From Stenotrophobium rhamnosiphilum (GTDB lineage Bacteria; Pseudomonadota; Gammaproteobacteria; Nevskiales; Nevskiaceae), in the NCBI RefSeq assembly GCF_003052265.1, contig NZ_QANS01000005.1, forward strand, positions 124,001 to 188,000: a stretch of 64,000 nucleotides of DNA, read 5' to 3'. This document shows, piece by piece, positions 8,077 through 17,859 of the stretch. The position numbers and the translations under genes were made by a program. The notes under the pieces are model-generated. The model searched no databases, had not been told where the DNA came from, and worked only from the letters and a program-made list of their open reading frames with translations. The stretch's first letter is position 1. Each line of letters opens with the position of its first letter.

Positions 8077-9255
8077 ATGACCTTTCCACTGATTAAACAC
8101 GTTCGCGCATTTGTTGTTCGTGGCGGCGGCGCCGATTACCACGATCAGGGCTCTGGCCATTGGATTGACGATCACATCGCCACGCCGATGAGCCGCTACC
8201 CTGAATATCGCCAGAGCCGTCAAAGCTTCGGCATCAACGTTCTCGGCACCTTGGTTGTCGAGATCGAAGCAGCAGATGGCACGGTTGGTTTTGCAGTGAC
8301 CACCGGCGGCGAACCCGCTGCTTATATTGTTGAGAAGCACCTCGCTCGTTTCCTCGAAGGCGCCAGCGTCACCGACTACGAGAAGATCTGGGACCAGATG
8401 TACTTCTCGACGCAGTTCTATGGTCGCAAGGGCTTGGTCGTCAACGCACTCAGCGGCGTTGATCTCGCGCTATGGGATTTGCTCGGCAAGCTGCGCAAGG
8501 AGCCGGTCTATCAGCTGCTCGGCGGCAAGGTTCGCGAAGAACTGCAGTTCTACGCCACCAGCTCGCGCCCTGACCTCTCGAAGAAACTCGGCTTCATCGG
8601 CGGCAAGATGCCACTGCATCATGGTCCAGCTGAAGGCGAAGAAGGCCTGAAGAAAAATATTGCTGAACTCGCAGAGATGCGTGAACGCGTTGGTGATGAC
8701 TTCTGGCTGATGCTCGATTGCTGGATGAGCCTTGATCTCAACTATGCAACGCGCCTCGCACACGAAGCGCACAAGCACGGCCTCAAGTGGATTGAAGAAG
8801 CACTGAGCCCGGACGACTACTGGGGTTATCGCGATCTGAAAAAGAACGCGCCGAAAGGAATGCTCGTCACCACCGGTGAACATGAAGCCACACGTTGGGG
8901 CTTCCGCATGCTGTTGGAAATGGATTGCTGCGACATCATTCAGCCTGATGTGGGCTGGTGCGGCGGCATCACCGAACTGATCAAGATTTCTGCACTCGCA
9001 GACGCACGTGGCGTAATGGTGATTCCACACGGCTCCAGCGTTTACAGCTATCACTTCGTCATCACGCGTCACAACAGCCCGTTCGCCGAGTTCCTGATGA
9101 TGGCGCCGGATGCAGACAAGGTTGTGCCGATGTTCAACCCGCTACTGCTCGATGAGCCAGTGCCGGTCAATGGTCGCTTGAAGCTGGACGACAAACCCGG
9201 CTTCGGCGTGCAACTGAATCCAGCATGCAAACTCCATCGTCCGTACACGCATTAA
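8077..9255 (+). CDS. rhmD: L-rhamnonate dehydratase (enolase superfamily)
   Basis: Dehydrates L-rhamnonate to 2-keto-3-deoxy-L-rhamnonate. The N-terminal capping segment [15 protein letters not shown] near residues 26-38 is typical of RhmD. The Mg ligands of the mandelate-racemase subgroup are visible as LMLDCW (Asp214), WIEEALSP (Glu240) and TTGEHE (Glu268), with the general base His318 in VIPHGSS. Length is 392 residues (E. coli RhmD about 400). First main gene of a rightward operon of six; the next gene starts 18 bp on. Fuconate dehydratases are longer and differ, so rhamnonate is favoured. Confidence 0.9.
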   Translation: MTFPLIKHVRAFVVRGGGADYHDQGSGHWIDDHIATPMSRYPEYRQSRQSFGINVLGTLVVEIEAADGTVGFAVTTGGEPAAYIVEKHLARFLEGASVTDYEKIWDQMYFSTQFYGRKGLVVNALSGVDLALWDLLGKLRKEPVYQLLGGKVREELQFYATSSRPDLSKKLGFIGGKMPLHHGPAEGEEGLKKNIAELAEMRERVGDDFWLMLDCWMSLDLNYATRLAHEAHKHGLKWIEEALSPDDYWGYRDLKKNAPKGMLVTTGEHEATRWGFRMLLEMDCCDIIQPDVGWCGGITELIKISALADARGVMVIPHGSSVYSYHFVITRHNSPFAEFLMMAPDADKVVPMFNPLLLDEPVPVNGRLKLDDKPGFGVQLNPACKLHRPYTH

Positions 9256-9273
9256 TAATCCGAGCGCACTCAT

Positions 9274-10143
9274 ATGAAATTGCTACGCCATGGATTGGCA
9301 GGCCAGGAAAAACCCGGACTACTCGACAGCAACGGTGTGCTGCGTGATTTGTCCGGCGTCATCGCTGACATCACTCCGCAAGTTCTTTCGAAAGCTGGAC
9401 TGGCAAAACTCGCTGCGCTGAACACAAATGATTTGCCAATCGTTGCCGGCAATCCTCGTCTCGGCGTACCTGTTGCTGGCATCAGCAAGTTTCTCGCTAT
9501 CGGCCTCAACTTCGCCGATCACGCAGAAGAATCAAAGCTGCCGATTCCAACTGAGCCTGTGCTCTTCACCAAAGCGATCAGCTGCCTGAACGGCCCCAAC
9601 GATGACGTGATGTTGCCGAAGGGATCGAGGAAAGGTGATTGGGAAGTTGAGCTCGGCTTCATCATCGGCCGCACCGCGAGCTACGTCGAAGAAGCTGAAG
9701 CACTCGATTATGTTGCTGGTTATGTTCTGGTGAACGACGTCAGCGAACGCGAATTCCAGATCGAGCGTGGCGGCAGCTGGGACAAAGGCAAAGGCTGCGA
9801 CACGTTTGGACCTGTCGGCCCTTGGCTGGTCACGTCTGATGAAGTTGGCGATCCGCAAGTTCTGGATATGTGGCTCGACGTCAACGACAAGCGCATGCAA
9901 ACCGGCAACAGCCGCACGATGATCTTCACCATCGCCCAGCTGGTCAGCTACATCAGCAAATTCATCACGCTGCACCCCGGCGATCTGATTATTACCGGCA
10001 CGCCACCTGGCGTTGGCCTCGGACAAAAGCCAGAGCCGATCTATCTGAAAGCTGGCGACACCATGAGCCTTGGCATTGCCAAGCTCGGCGAGCAGAAACA
10101 AAAAGTTGTCGCCTGGCACGCCACCGATGAGTCAAACGCATGA
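9274..10143 (+). CDS. 2,4-diketo-3-deoxy-L-rhamnonate hydrolase (FAH superfamily, LRA6-like)
   Basis: Fumarylacetoacetate-hydrolase fold protein of 289 residues. In the Sphingomonas rhamnose pathway the equivalent enzyme (LRA6) hydrolyses 2,4-diketo-3-deoxy-L-rhamnonate to pyruvate and L-lactate. The N-terminus MKLLRHGLAGQEKPGLLD and the metal-site segments LNFADHAEE, DWEVELGFIIG and VNDVSEREFQIERGGSWDKG are characteristic, as is ITGTPPGVGLG near the C-terminus. The neighbours rhmD upstream and a keto-deoxy acid dehydrogenase overlapping by four bases downstream support this specificity. An equivalent fucose-pathway hydrolase is the main alternative. Confidence 0.85.
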   Translation: MKLLRHGLAGQEKPGLLDSNGVLRDLSGVIADITPQVLSKAGLAKLAALNTNDLPIVAGNPRLGVPVAGISKFLAIGLNFADHAEESKLPIPTEPVLFTKAISCLNGPNDDVMLPKGSRKGDWEVELGFIIGRTASYVEEAEALDYVAGYVLVNDVSEREFQIERGGSWDKGKGCDTFGPVGPWLVTSDEVGDPQVLDMWLDVNDKRMQTGNSRTMIFTIAQLVSYISKFITLHPGDLIITGTPPGVGLGQKPEPIYLKAGDTMSLGIAKLGEQKQKVVAWHATDESNA

Positions 10144-10889
10144 GCACCTTCGCAGGTCGTTTTGCAGGACAGACTGCAGTCATCACCGGCGGCGCTTCAG
10201 GCGTTGGTCGCGAACTCGCAGCTCGTCTGACAACAGAAGGTGCGACCGTCAGCATTTGGGATCGCGACGAATGTGCATTGTCAGAAGCGATTCAATTTAC
10301 CGGCGCCATTCACAGCAAGGTTGTTGACGTAACTGACGCGGCGCAAATCTCTGCAGCCGCACTAGAAGCTAATACCAAATTAGGTCGCATCGATATTCTC
10401 GTGGTCAGCGCTGGCATCACCGGCCCCACCACCACGCTGTGGGATTACCCGCCAGAAGACTGGCATCAAGTCATTGATGTCAATTTGAACGGAACCTATC
10501 ACTGCTGTCGTGCAGTGGTGCCTTACATGCTGAAGAATGATTACGGCCGTATCGTCAACATCTCTTCGGTCGCAGGCAAAGAGGGAAACCCCAACGCATC
10601 TGCGTATTCCACGTCGAAAGCTGGCGTCATCGGCCTGACCAAATCACTCGGCAAGGAATTGGCGAAGACCGGCATTCGCGTTAACTGCGTGACACCTGCA
10701 ACCTTTCGCAGTCCGATTCTTGCGCAGCTGACGCAAGGCCAGATCGACTACATGCTGTCGCGCATTCCGATGGGTCGTATCGGCGAGACCGAAGAAGTCG
10801 CTGCGCTGGTTTCATGGTTGGTGAGTCGCGAGTGCTCGTTCAGCACCGCTGCGACGTTTGATATCTCTGGCGGTCGGACGACTTACTGA
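10140..10889 (+). CDS. 2-keto-3-deoxy-L-rhamnonate 4-dehydrogenase (SDR family, LRA5-like)
   Basis: Classical SDR of 249 residues: cofactor motif TGGASGVG (16-23), VSAGITGPTTTLWDYPPEDW, catalytic serine in NISSVAG and YSTSK, and GIRVNCVTPATFRSPI. Predicted to oxidise C4 of 2-keto-3-deoxy-L-rhamnonate with NAD+, giving the diketo acid split by the upstream gene. The ATG overlaps the stop of the hydrolase gene (ATGA) and the lactonase follows 11 bp later. Assignment rests on SDR motifs plus position inside a complete pathway operon; the fuconate analogue is chemically similar. Confidence 0.82.
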   Translation: MSTFAGRFAGQTAVITGGASGVGRELAARLTTEGATVSIWDRDECALSEAIQFTGAIHSKVVDVTDAAQISAAALEANTKLGRIDILVVSAGITGPTTTLWDYPPEDWHQVIDVNLNGTYHCCRAVVPYMLKNDYGRIVNISSVAGKEGNPNASAYSTSKAGVIGLTKSLGKELAKTGIRVNCVTPATFRSPILAQLTQGQIDYMLSRIPMGRIGETEEVAALVSWLVSRECSFSTAATFDISGGRTTY

Positions 10890-10900
10890 GATCGACAGCG

Positions 10901-11800
10901 ATGATCGATTTTCCCATCATCGATCCGCATCAGCATCTGTGGGATTTCAGTCGAAATCACTACGCATGGCTGATGCAGCAGCCTCTGCCGCACAACCCGG
11001 CCGGGGACTGCACTGCCATCGCCAAGCCTTATGGCCTTAGCGATTATCTGAGAGATACGACGGGCTGGTCGATTAAGAAAACCGTGCATGTCGATGCGGG
11101 CGCCGATGCCAAAGACGCACTCAACGAAACACGTTGGTTGCAAGAACTTGCCGATCAATATGGCGCTCCGCATGGCATTGTCGCTTTTGCTGAGCTGAAT
11201 CATCCTGAAGTGGAATCGCTGCTGGCCGCACATTGGGAACATGCCAATGTTCGCGGCATTCGCCAGATCATTAACTGGCACAAAGATCCGCTCAAAACAT
11301 ATACGTCACATGATCTGCTGGAAGATCTCGCATGGCGTCGTGGATTTAGTCTTCTGCAGAAATATGGTCTGTCATTTGATCTGCAGATCTATCCATCACA
11401 GATGCCTGCTGCGGCCCTACTCGCCGCGCGTCATCCCGGCACGCAACTCATTCTGAATCACGCAGGGATGCCGACGGATCGTGACCCTGCAGGTCTCGAA
11501 GCTTGGCGCAAAGGCATGACCTTGCTCGCCAGACAACCCAATGTAGCGGTCAAGATTTCCGGTCTGTCGATGATTGACCGCAACTGGACTGTCGAAAGCA
11601 TTCGACCTTTCGTACTGACCACGGTTGAACTGTTCGGACCAGAACGCTGCATGTTCGCCAGCAACTTCCCCGTGGACAAGCTCTACGGAAGTTTCACCAA
11701 ACACTTTTGTGCTTATGACCAGATCACTGCTGATTTCAGTCTGGCTGAGCGCTACAAACTTTTTGCCAATACAGCCGAGGCGATCTATCGGCTGAGCTGA
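10901..11800 (+). CDS. L-rhamnono-lactonase (amidohydrolase-2 family)
   Basis: A 299-residue TIM-barrel amidohydrolase of the COG3618 type. Metal-binding IDPHQHLWD is at residues 7-15, followed by VHVDAGAD, LILNHAGMPTDRD and the catalytic-aspartate segment FASNFPVDKLYGSF. Relatives hydrolyse sugar lactones such as L-fuconolactone and L-rhamnono-1,4-lactone. In this operon it would open the lactone made by the rhamnose dehydrogenase to give L-rhamnonate for RhmD. It takes the place of the unrelated LRA2 lactonase of other organisms. Specificity is inferred from context. Confidence 0.8.
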   Translation: MIDFPIIDPHQHLWDFSRNHYAWLMQQPLPHNPAGDCTAIAKPYGLSDYLRDTTGWSIKKTVHVDAGADAKDALNETRWLQELADQYGAPHGIVAFAELNHPEVESLLAAHWEHANVRGIRQIINWHKDPLKTYTSHDLLEDLAWRRGFSLLQKYGLSFDLQIYPSQMPAAALLAARHPGTQLILNHAGMPTDRDPAGLEAWRKGMTLLARQPNVAVKISGLSMIDRNWTVESIRPFVLTTVELFGPERCMFASNFPVDKLYGSFTKHFCAYDQITADFSLAERYKLFANTAEAIYRLS

Positions 11801-11867
11801 ATTTCAGAACCGACCCTCGAATATACGAAGGCGGAACTACATACAAACAAGCGACGAGGGGACAGAG

Positions 11868-13109
11868 ATGACGATGCAAACCGCGGAAGTAACCGCGAAT
11901 GGAAAGACGCAACGATCCGCGCTGACTGTGCCGCTGATCTATGCGATCAGTTGCTTCTTCATCTGGGGTCTCGCCTACGGCCTGCTGGATGTATTGAACA
12001 AACATTTTCAGGACACGCTCGGCGTCGGCAAGGCTGAATCCACCTGGCTGCAGATCGCCTACTTTGGCGCCTATCTGACGATGAGTTTGCCCGCAGGCGC
12101 GCTGCTGCGTCGCAAGGGTTATAAGTTCGGACTGCTCACCGGCTTGTGCATTACCGCCGGCGGTGCCTTTCTGTTTATTCCTTCTGCAGAGGCAGCAAGC
12201 TTTCCATTTTTCGTGTGCTCGATGTTCGTACTCGCCACCGGTCTCTGCTATCTGGAAACCACCGCTGATACCTACGTCAACGTGCTGGGCCCTGCCGATC
12301 GCGCAGAGCATCGTCTAAATCTCGCGCAGTCGTTTAATGGTCTCGGTGCTTTCATGGGGCCGATCATTGGCGGCGCTCTATTTTTTGGCGGCACTGTCGG
12401 ATCCGATAACGCGCATCAGTCGATCCAGACGACCTACGCTGTCATCGGCGTATTAGTTCTGATCTTCGCGATTCTGCTTTCACGCGCACACCTTCCAGAG
12501 ATCGCCGAACCTGAATCCACGCATGGCGGCGCACAAGGCGCACTCTCCAGCGAGAAACACTTCGTACTGGGTGTAACAACGCAAGCGCTCTACATCGGCG
12601 CGCAAGTCGGCATCGGCGCCTTCTTCATCAATCTCGTCACCGAAACCTGGTCAGGGCTCAGCTCGCAGAACGGCGCTTACATGCTGTCGATCGGCATGCT
12701 GCTGTTCCTTGTTGGTCGCTTCGTAACGACTGGCCTGATGACTCGCTTTGCACCACGCAAGATTCTGATGACCTACGGCGTGATTAATACCGTGCTGACC
12801 GTAGTTGTGGCCTTGGGCATCCAGAAAGTTTCTGCAGTCGCATTGATCGCAGTGTTCTTCTTCATGTCCACAATGTTCGCCACCATCTTCACCTTGGGCG
12901 TTAAAGATCTTGGCGCTAACACCAAGCGCGCATCATCGATTATGGTGATGGCCATCGGCGGCGGTGTGTTGCTGCCCTACCCGATGGGACTGATCGCAGA
13001 ATCTTTTGGCACTGCTTCGGCCTTCTTCCTTCCTGCAGCGTGCTTTGTTCTGGTAGCGTTCTATGGCTGGAAAGGCGCACAGATTTCCAGACTCAATTCC
13101 AAAGCCTAA
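11868..13109 (+). CDS. FucP-like MFS sugar:proton symporter, probable rhamnose permease
   Basis: An integral inner-membrane protein of 413 residues with about 12 hydrophobic segments. The first is [20 protein letters not shown], matching the opening of FucP-family symporters; [16 protein letters not shown] also fits. It lies in the rhamnose operon 67 bp after the lactonase, with GAGGGG before the ATG. It most likely imports L-rhamnose released by rhamnosidase; RhaT is absent here. L-fucose or another deoxysugar is possible. Confidence 0.82.
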   Translation: MTMQTAEVTANGKTQRSALTVPLIYAISCFFIWGLAYGLLDVLNKHFQDTLGVGKAESTWLQIAYFGAYLTMSLPAGALLRRKGYKFGLLTGLCITAGGAFLFIPSAEAASFPFFVCSMFVLATGLCYLETTADTYVNVLGPADRAEHRLNLAQSFNGLGAFMGPIIGGALFFGGTVGSDNAHQSIQTTYAVIGVLVLIFAILLSRAHLPEIAEPESTHGGAQGALSSEKHFVLGVTTQALYIGAQVGIGAFFINLVTETWSGLSSQNGAYMLSIGMLLFLVGRFVTTGLMTRFAPRKILMTYGVINTVLTVVVALGIQKVSAVALIAVFFFMSTMFATIFTLGVKDLGANTKRASSIMVMAIGGGVLLPYPMGLIAESFGTASAFFLPAACFVLVAFYGWKGAQISRLNSKA

Positions 13110-13122
13110 AAGAAGACAGAAC

Positions 13123-14787
13123 ATGTCCAACGCGAATGACCTTAATTCAGATCTCATGTCCTACTCCAATGGCCCCAGCACCGTGCCTTTGCTCGGTCAG
13201 ACCATCGGAGAAAACCTGCGCCGCACTGTAGAGCGCTTTGCTGAACGCGAAGCGCTGGTGGTTCCATTTCAAAACTATCGCGCGAACTATCGTCAATTCT
13301 GGGATGAAGTGGGTCTCGCCGCTCGCGGCCTGATGGCTCGCGGAGTGCAGAAAGGCGATCGCGTCGGCATCTGGGCCCCCAATCGTTATGAGTGGGTCAT
13401 CGTTCAATACGCCACGGCGCGTATCGGCGCGATTCTGGTCAACATCAACCCGGCTTATAAAACTGCAGAACTCGAATATGCACTGAAGCTGTCCGGCATT
13501 AGCGTTCTGATTCTGGCCAAGGCTTTCCGCACCACGAACTATGTAGAGATGCTGGACGAAGTACGCGGCAAGTGTCCTGATCTGCGAGACGCTCTGGTCC
13601 TGGAACAAGATTGGCAAACGCTGCTGAAACAAAGTGATCAGGTTTCTGAAGCGCAGCTCAACGAACGCGAAGCGGGCCTGCAGTTCGACGACCCGATCAA
13701 TATCCAGTTCACCTCCGGCACAACGGGCTTGCCGAAGGGCGCCACACTCAGTCACCACAATATTCTGAACAACGGCTATTTCGTTGGCTTGACCTGTCGC
13801 TACACCGAAGAAGATCGCGTTTGCATCCCCGTGCCTTTCTATCACTGCTTCGGCATGGTGCTCGGCAATCTCGCATGCACAGCGCACGGCGCCTGCATGG
13901 TGATTCCTGCTGAGAGCTTCGATGCTTATGAAACGCTCAACACGGTACAAACAGAACGCTGCACGTCGCTCTACGGCGTACCGACGATGTTCATCGGCGA
14001 ACTCGAGCATCCTGAATTTTCAAAGTTTGATCTATCGACTTTGCGCACCGGCATCATGGCGGGCTCACCCTGCCCAGTTGAGGTGATGAAGAAAGTGACG
14101 ACGCTGATGAACATGCGCGAAGTCACGATCGGCTATGGCATGACGGAAACCTCGCCGATCTCGACACAGAACGCGGCAGACGATCCGTTTGATCGTCGCG
14201 TCTCAACGGTGGGCCGCGTACATCCTCATGTCGAGATCAAGATCATTGATCCGGAAACCGGCGCTATTGTTCCGTGTGGAACACCAGGTGAATTCTGCAC
14301 CCGCGGTTATTCCGTGATGATTGGCTACTGGAACAATGAAGAAGCCACGAAGAAGGCGATTGATCGTGGCCACTGGATGCATACGGGCGATCTTGCAACG
14401 CTAGATGAAGAAGGCTACGTCAAGATTGTCGGCCGCATTAAGGACATGATCATCCGCGGCGGCGAGAACATCTTCCCTCGCGAGATTGAAGAATTTCTCT
14501 ACGGACATCCCTGCGTTTCAGATGTGCAGGTGATCGGCGTGCCAAGCGAGAAATACGGTGAAGAGGTGATGGCCTGGATCAAGGTCCGTGAAGGCTCTAG
14601 CGCTACTGGCGAAGAGCTGCAGGCTTACTGCAAAGGCCGTATCGCGACGTACAAGATTCCGCGCTACTGGAAGTTTGTGGATAGTTTCCCGATGACGGTC
14701 ACCGGCAAGATCCAGAAATTCCGTATGCGTGATGTTGCGATTGAAGAATTGAAACTGAATAAAGCGGCAGGCATCGCCACCGCTTGA
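13123..14787 (+). CDS. AMP-forming acyl-CoA synthetase
   Basis: ANL-superfamily ligase of 554 residues. The adenylate loop [15 protein letters not shown] is at 197-211, the second motif is [10 protein letters not shown], and the hinge region reads [21 protein letters not shown] with the terminal catalytic lysine in [10 protein letters not shown]. It activates a carboxylic acid to its CoA thioester. The overall look is that of medium-chain fatty acyl-CoA synthetases, but the substrate cannot be read by eye. It starts 13 bp after the permease and is the last gene before a terminator. This suggests that its acid is released with the sugar, for example from an acylated glycoside. An upstream in-frame extension to 13063 is rejected. 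Confidence 0.85.
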   Translation: MSNANDLNSDLMSYSNGPSTVPLLGQTIGENLRRTVERFAEREALVVPFQNYRANYRQFWDEVGLAARGLMARGVQKGDRVGIWAPNRYEWVIVQYATARIGAILVNINPAYKTAELEYALKLSGISVLILAKAFRTTNYVEMLDEVRGKCPDLRDALVLEQDWQTLLKQSDQVSEAQLNEREAGLQFDDPINIQFTSGTTGLPKGATLSHHNILNNGYFVGLTCRYTEEDRVCIPVPFYHCFGMVLGNLACTAHGACMVIPAESFDAYETLNTVQTERCTSLYGVPTMFIGELEHPEFSKFDLSTLRTGIMAGSPCPVEVMKKVTTLMNMREVTIGYGMTETSPISTQNAADDPFDRRVSTVGRVHPHVEIKIIDPETGAIVPCGTPGEFCTRGYSVMIGYWNNEEATKKAIDRGHWMHTGDLATLDEEGYVKIVGRIKDMIIRGGENIFPREIEEFLYGHPCVSDVQVIGVPSEKYGEEVMAWIKVREGSSATGEELQAYCKGRIATYKIPRYWKFVDSFPMTVTGKIQKFRMRDVAIEELKLNKAAGIATA

Positions 14788-14795
14788 TAATGAAA

Positions 14796-14822
14796 CGGCG
14801 GTCTTAACGACCGCCGAGTTTT
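14796..14822. terminator. Bidirectional rho-independent terminator
   Basis: A perfect 8-bp stem CGGCGGTC/GACCGCCG (14796-14803, 14809-14816) with loop TTAAC is followed by AGTTTTAT on the plus strand and TTTCAT on the minus strand. It ends the rhamnose operon; the loop holds the stop codon of the converging TPR gene. Confidence 0.85.
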
Positions 14823-16027
14823 ATCTGCCAGAGCCTTGCAAGATCAGCGGTACCGTTCTTGCCTTTGACCTGAGACAAGCTCTTCAAAGCTTCGTCTTTC
14901 TTGCCGGCACGAATCTGCACATAAGCCAAATGCAAACGCGCTTCGTCAGCGTCTTTCAGTTTGCCCTTGGCAATGCCCTTCTGGATCAGCGACAGCGCTT
15001 TATCAAACTGACCATAGCCCGCATAAGCGAGACCGGTATTGACCAAGCCATCGCCACCCGGCTGTTGGCCCGCCTGTGTTTCGCTAGCAGCCAAGCTGGT
15101 TTTATCTTCAGCAATCTTGCGTGCAACCATCGCCTTGAGTCGAGCCTGACGATCAAGATCACGCGCCGCGCCTTTGCCCAGCACGCCGACCTTATTGCCC
15201 TGATCCAGAAACTGCTGCGCTTCACCGGGGTAACCGGCCTGAAGTGACAACTCGATCGCATCAACATAATCCGCTGCGCTGCTGATCGTGCCGGTCTCAA
15301 CACGCAGACGATAAGTATCAAGCGCCAGTTTGTTTGAGAATCCAGATTTGGTTGCAGTACGCGCGATCAGATCATTCCAATAGCTGGCCTTGGGGTGATA
15401 GATCACTAGCTTGGTCAAAGCAACAACATAACCCGCCGTATCGTTCTGCTTGATCGCACAACTGGCCAACAGTTCTAGTTGATCTTCGGTGGGCGCTTTG
15501 CCAGCAGCCTCTTGCGCAGCGAGCAGTGCTGAGAGTTCTTTAGCAGCATCTGCAAAGCGACCCGACAAGTACAAAACCTGAGGCAGTAGCGCCAATACAG
15601 CAGGATTATTGCCGCCGTCCTGACGGTATTTACGCAGGGTGTCTGCGGCTTTTGCGTAGTTTTTTCCCGAGTAAGCCAGGCCGATCATGATCTCCAATGT
15701 CGGCAGCTCATCCGTCTTGGTCATCAATCCAGAAGCAAGCGCTGAGTCGAATGACTTCAGTGCAGTCGCAGTGTCACCAGCGCCACCCGCAGCAGCGCCG
15801 CGCATACGATCAATGATGAAACGCTCGTAAGGCGTTAGCTTGGGAATGGCTGCGGCCTCATCAACCTTGCCCAAGGCATCGCGATATTTCTGCTGTTGCA
15901 GAAGATCCTTGGCCGCCTGAAGTGGCTTGCCCACTTCTGCACGCAAAGACTGATCCGCAGCAGCAATCGCTACGGTGGCGGAAGCCAGCAGCACAAGGCT
16001 GGCGATAACACGCATGAAAAATGACAT
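14804..16027 (-). CDS. Exported TPR-repeat protein of the TonB cluster
   Basis: A 407-residue protein with an N-terminal signal peptide (about residues 1-23, ending ATVAIAAAD) followed by helical TPR-like repeats. Examples are LLQQQKYRDALGKVDEA, GLAYSGKNYAKAADTLRKY, LYLSGRFADAAKEL, AYAGYGQFDKALSLIQKGI and QIRAGKKDEALKSL. Presumably periplasmic. It starts 18 bp after exbD and is the last gene of tonB-exbB-exbD-exbD, so it probably works with the TonB system, perhaps as a periplasmic scaffold. No enzymatic motif is visible. Confidence 0.7.
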   Translation of the reverse strand: MSFFMRVIASLVLLASATVAIAAADQSLRAEVGKPLQAAKDLLQQQKYRDALGKVDEAAAIPKLTPYERFIIDRMRGAAAGGAGDTATALKSFDSALASGLMTKTDELPTLEIMIGLAYSGKNYAKAADTLRKYRQDGGNNPAVLALLPQVLYLSGRFADAAKELSALLAAQEAAGKAPTEDQLELLASCAIKQNDTAGYVVALTKLVIYHPKASYWNDLIARTATKSGFSNKLALDTYRLRVETGTISSAADYVDAIELSLQAGYPGEAQQFLDQGNKVGVLGKGAARDLDRQARLKAMVARKIAEDKTSLAASETQAGQQPGGDGLVNTGLAYAGYGQFDKALSLIQKGIAKGKLKDADEARLHLAYVQIRAGKKDEALKSLSQVKGKNGTADLARLWQIKLGGR

Positions 16028-16045
16028 TACCGAACTCCGGGCAAA

Positions 16046-16477
16046 CTATTGGAGAAACTGTTCGTTACCAACTAATCCGATTTGCGTGATACCCAAGCGC
16101 TGAGCTTCTGCCAGCACGGTAGCAACATATTTGTATTCAACGAGTTTGTTTGGACGGATATGCAGCTCTGCAGGCTCTGCAGAATTGGCCTCTGCCGTCA
16201 GGCGCTGTTCAAGCGCTGTGCGATCAGGCACCACTTCACCGTTCCACAGAATCGTGCCGTCGAAATCAATTTCCAAATCAATCGACGGCGGCGGCTCACC
16301 TGGCGGTGGCGCGCTGCTGCTGGGCATATCCAGCTTTACCGCATGCGTCTGAATGGGGATGGTGATGATCAGCATGATCAGCAACACCAACATCACGTCG
16401 ATCAGCGGCGTCGTATTGATATCAACGACGACTTCCGGTTCGCCCGATCCATTTCCTTGGCCTACATTCATTCCCAT
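16046..16477 (-). CDS. exbD: ExbD/TolR-family biopolymer transport protein (second copy)
   Basis: A 143-residue protein with one transmembrane helix near the N-terminus (MLVLLIMLIITIPIQTHAV). It is preceded by INTTPLIDVML, whose aspartate is the essential proton-path residue of ExbD. The periplasmic domain has HIRPNKLVEYKYV. It starts 3 bp after the first exbD, so they are co-translated. Tandem unlike exbD genes occur in Xanthomonas tonB clusters, where one is needed for only some substrates; whether that holds here is unknown. Confidence 0.9.
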   Translation of the reverse strand: MGMNVGQGNGSGEPEVVVDINTTPLIDVMLVLLIMLIITIPIQTHAVKLDMPSSSAPPPGEPPPSIDLEIDFDGTILWNGEVVPDRTALEQRLTAEANSAEPAELHIRPNKLVEYKYVATVLAEAQRLGITQIGLVGNEQFLQ

Positions 16478-16480
16478 GGT

Positions 16481-16909
16481 CTAGCTCTTAGGAGGCGGTT
16501 CAGTAATGAATGAAATCTTGGCAATACCCGCACGCTGGCAGGTCACCACGACTTCGCCTATCGATTGATAGCGAACAGACTGATCGCCACGGATATGAAT
16601 TTCAGGTTGCGGAATCTTCACCGCAATCGTCTTCATCCGTTCAAACAAGGCTGGCAAATCAGCGACACGTTTTTCGTTCCAGTAAACATTTCCATCGCGA
16701 TCCACGGCGATGATGATGTTCTCGGGTTTGGTCTGCGTGGGTTGATTGCGTTCGGTCGGCAGCGTCACCGGCACGGTATGCGTCACCACCGGAATCGTGA
16801 TCAAGAAGATGATCAGCAGCACCAACATCACGTCTACCAAAGGCGTGGTGTTAATGGACGCTATGACCTCGTCTTCGTCTTCTTCAGCGCTGCCGATCTG
16901 CATTCCCAT
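16481..16909 (-). CDS. exbD: ExbD/TolR-family biopolymer transport protein (first copy)
   Basis: A 142-residue ExbD with a short acidic cytoplasmic N-terminus, the motif INTTPLVDVMLVL carrying the conserved aspartate, a single membrane helix, then a periplasmic domain with EIHIRGDQSVRYQSIGEVV. It forms the proton-driven motor with ExbB. It starts 16 bp after exbB. It differs clearly from the second ExbD in the periplasmic part, so the pair is old or specialised rather than a recent duplication. Confidence 0.9.
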   Translation of the reverse strand: MGMQIGSAEEDEDEVIASINTTPLVDVMLVLLIIFLITIPVVTHTVPVTLPTERNQPTQTKPENIIIAVDRDGNVYWNEKRVADLPALFERMKTIAVKIPQPEIHIRGDQSVRYQSIGEVVVTCQRAGIAKISFITEPPPKS

Positions 16910-16925
16910 CGCGAATCTCCTACGC

Positions 16926-17753
16926 TCAGGCTGCTTTACGCTGGCTCACGCTGCTGCTGTCGCTCACGCGAGCACCAGAAATCAGCGCGGCGTGGAGATC
17001 GGTCGAGAAGGAACGCACACGGCCCATTGCGGCCTTGTTGCGACGAACCAACCAGTTGTAGCCCATAACCGCTGGCACAGCGACCGCAAGACCAATCGCC
17101 GTCATGATGAGTGCTTCGCCGACCGGACCCGCAACCTTGTCGATTGAGGCTTGGCCAGAAATGCCGATGGCCGTCAGTGCGTGGTAAATGCCCCAAACCG
17201 TTCCGAACAAACCAACGAATGGCGCGGTAGAACCGACGGTTGCCAACACTGACAAACCGCCCTGCAAACGGCTGGAAATTTCTTCAACAGCCTGATTGAT
17301 TGAAATCGTGATCCAGCTGCTGCGATCAACTTCCTGCACCACATTACCTTCGTAATGTTTGCTGGCTAGCAAGGCTCGATCAGCGATGTACCAAAACGGC
17401 GTTCCCGCTTGCAGTGCAGCCTGCCCTTGCGAAACCGCTGGCGTGTTCCAGAATTTTGCGCTGGTGTCTTTAGCCTGAGCAAACAGTTTCTGCTGCTCGT
17501 AGAGCTTCACAAACATGATGTACCAAGTCGCTGCCGACATGATCAGCATCAGCACCAGTACGGTCTTGGCGACGAAATCGCCTTGGCGCCAAAGGGCATC
17601 CACGCCGTAAGGATTGTTCACCTGCTCAGTTGCAGGAGTGATCGGCACAGGATCTTGCGCTAATGCCACTGGAGCCATCAGCCCCATGAATAGCGTAGAC
17701 ACTGCGATAGCAATAACTGCGAACAGACTCTTCATACGTTTTGACAGCGACAT
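16926..17753 (-). CDS. exbB: ExbB, MotA/TolQ/ExbB proton channel protein
   Basis: A 275-residue proton-channel subunit. An N-terminal signal-like segment (FAVIAIAVSTLFMGLMAPVA) is followed by a first channel helix VLVLMLIMSAATWYIMFVK. The family signature is GLSVLATVGSTAPFVGLFGTVWGIYHAL, read in two parts, and GPVGEALIMTAIGLAVAVPAV follows. The frame extends to 18041, but GGAG stands nine bases before the ATG at 17753, which starts MSLSKRM. The extended N-terminus before the first channel helix is typical of Xanthomonas-type ExbB. It lies 106 bp after tonB. Confidence 0.9.
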   Translation of the reverse strand: MSLSKRMKSLFAVIAIAVSTLFMGLMAPVALAQDPVPITPATEQVNNPYGVDALWRQGDFVAKTVLVLMLIMSAATWYIMFVKLYEQQKLFAQAKDTSAKFWNTPAVSQGQAALQAGTPFWYIADRALLASKHYEGNVVQEVDRSSWITISINQAVEEISSRLQGGLSVLATVGSTAPFVGLFGTVWGIYHALTAIGISGQASIDKVAGPVGEALIMTAIGLAVAVPAVMGYNWLVRRNKAAMGRVRSFSTDLHAALISGARVSDSSSVSQRKAA

Positions 17754-17859
17754 AGCACCGATCTCCATATCCGTAAGCCGCGCGAAACGGCTGTTAACTC
17801 TTACTAAATCTTTTTTAGACTCAACATCATTGCCGCTGTGCATCGTTCTACTTGGCGCT

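Noticed and set aside
8077..11800. L-fucose instead of L-rhamnose pathway
   Set aside because: The first dehydrogenase matches the known L-rhamnose enzyme closely, the dehydratase is RhmD-like, and a rhamnosidase is in the same region; fucose remains possible only for single enzymes.
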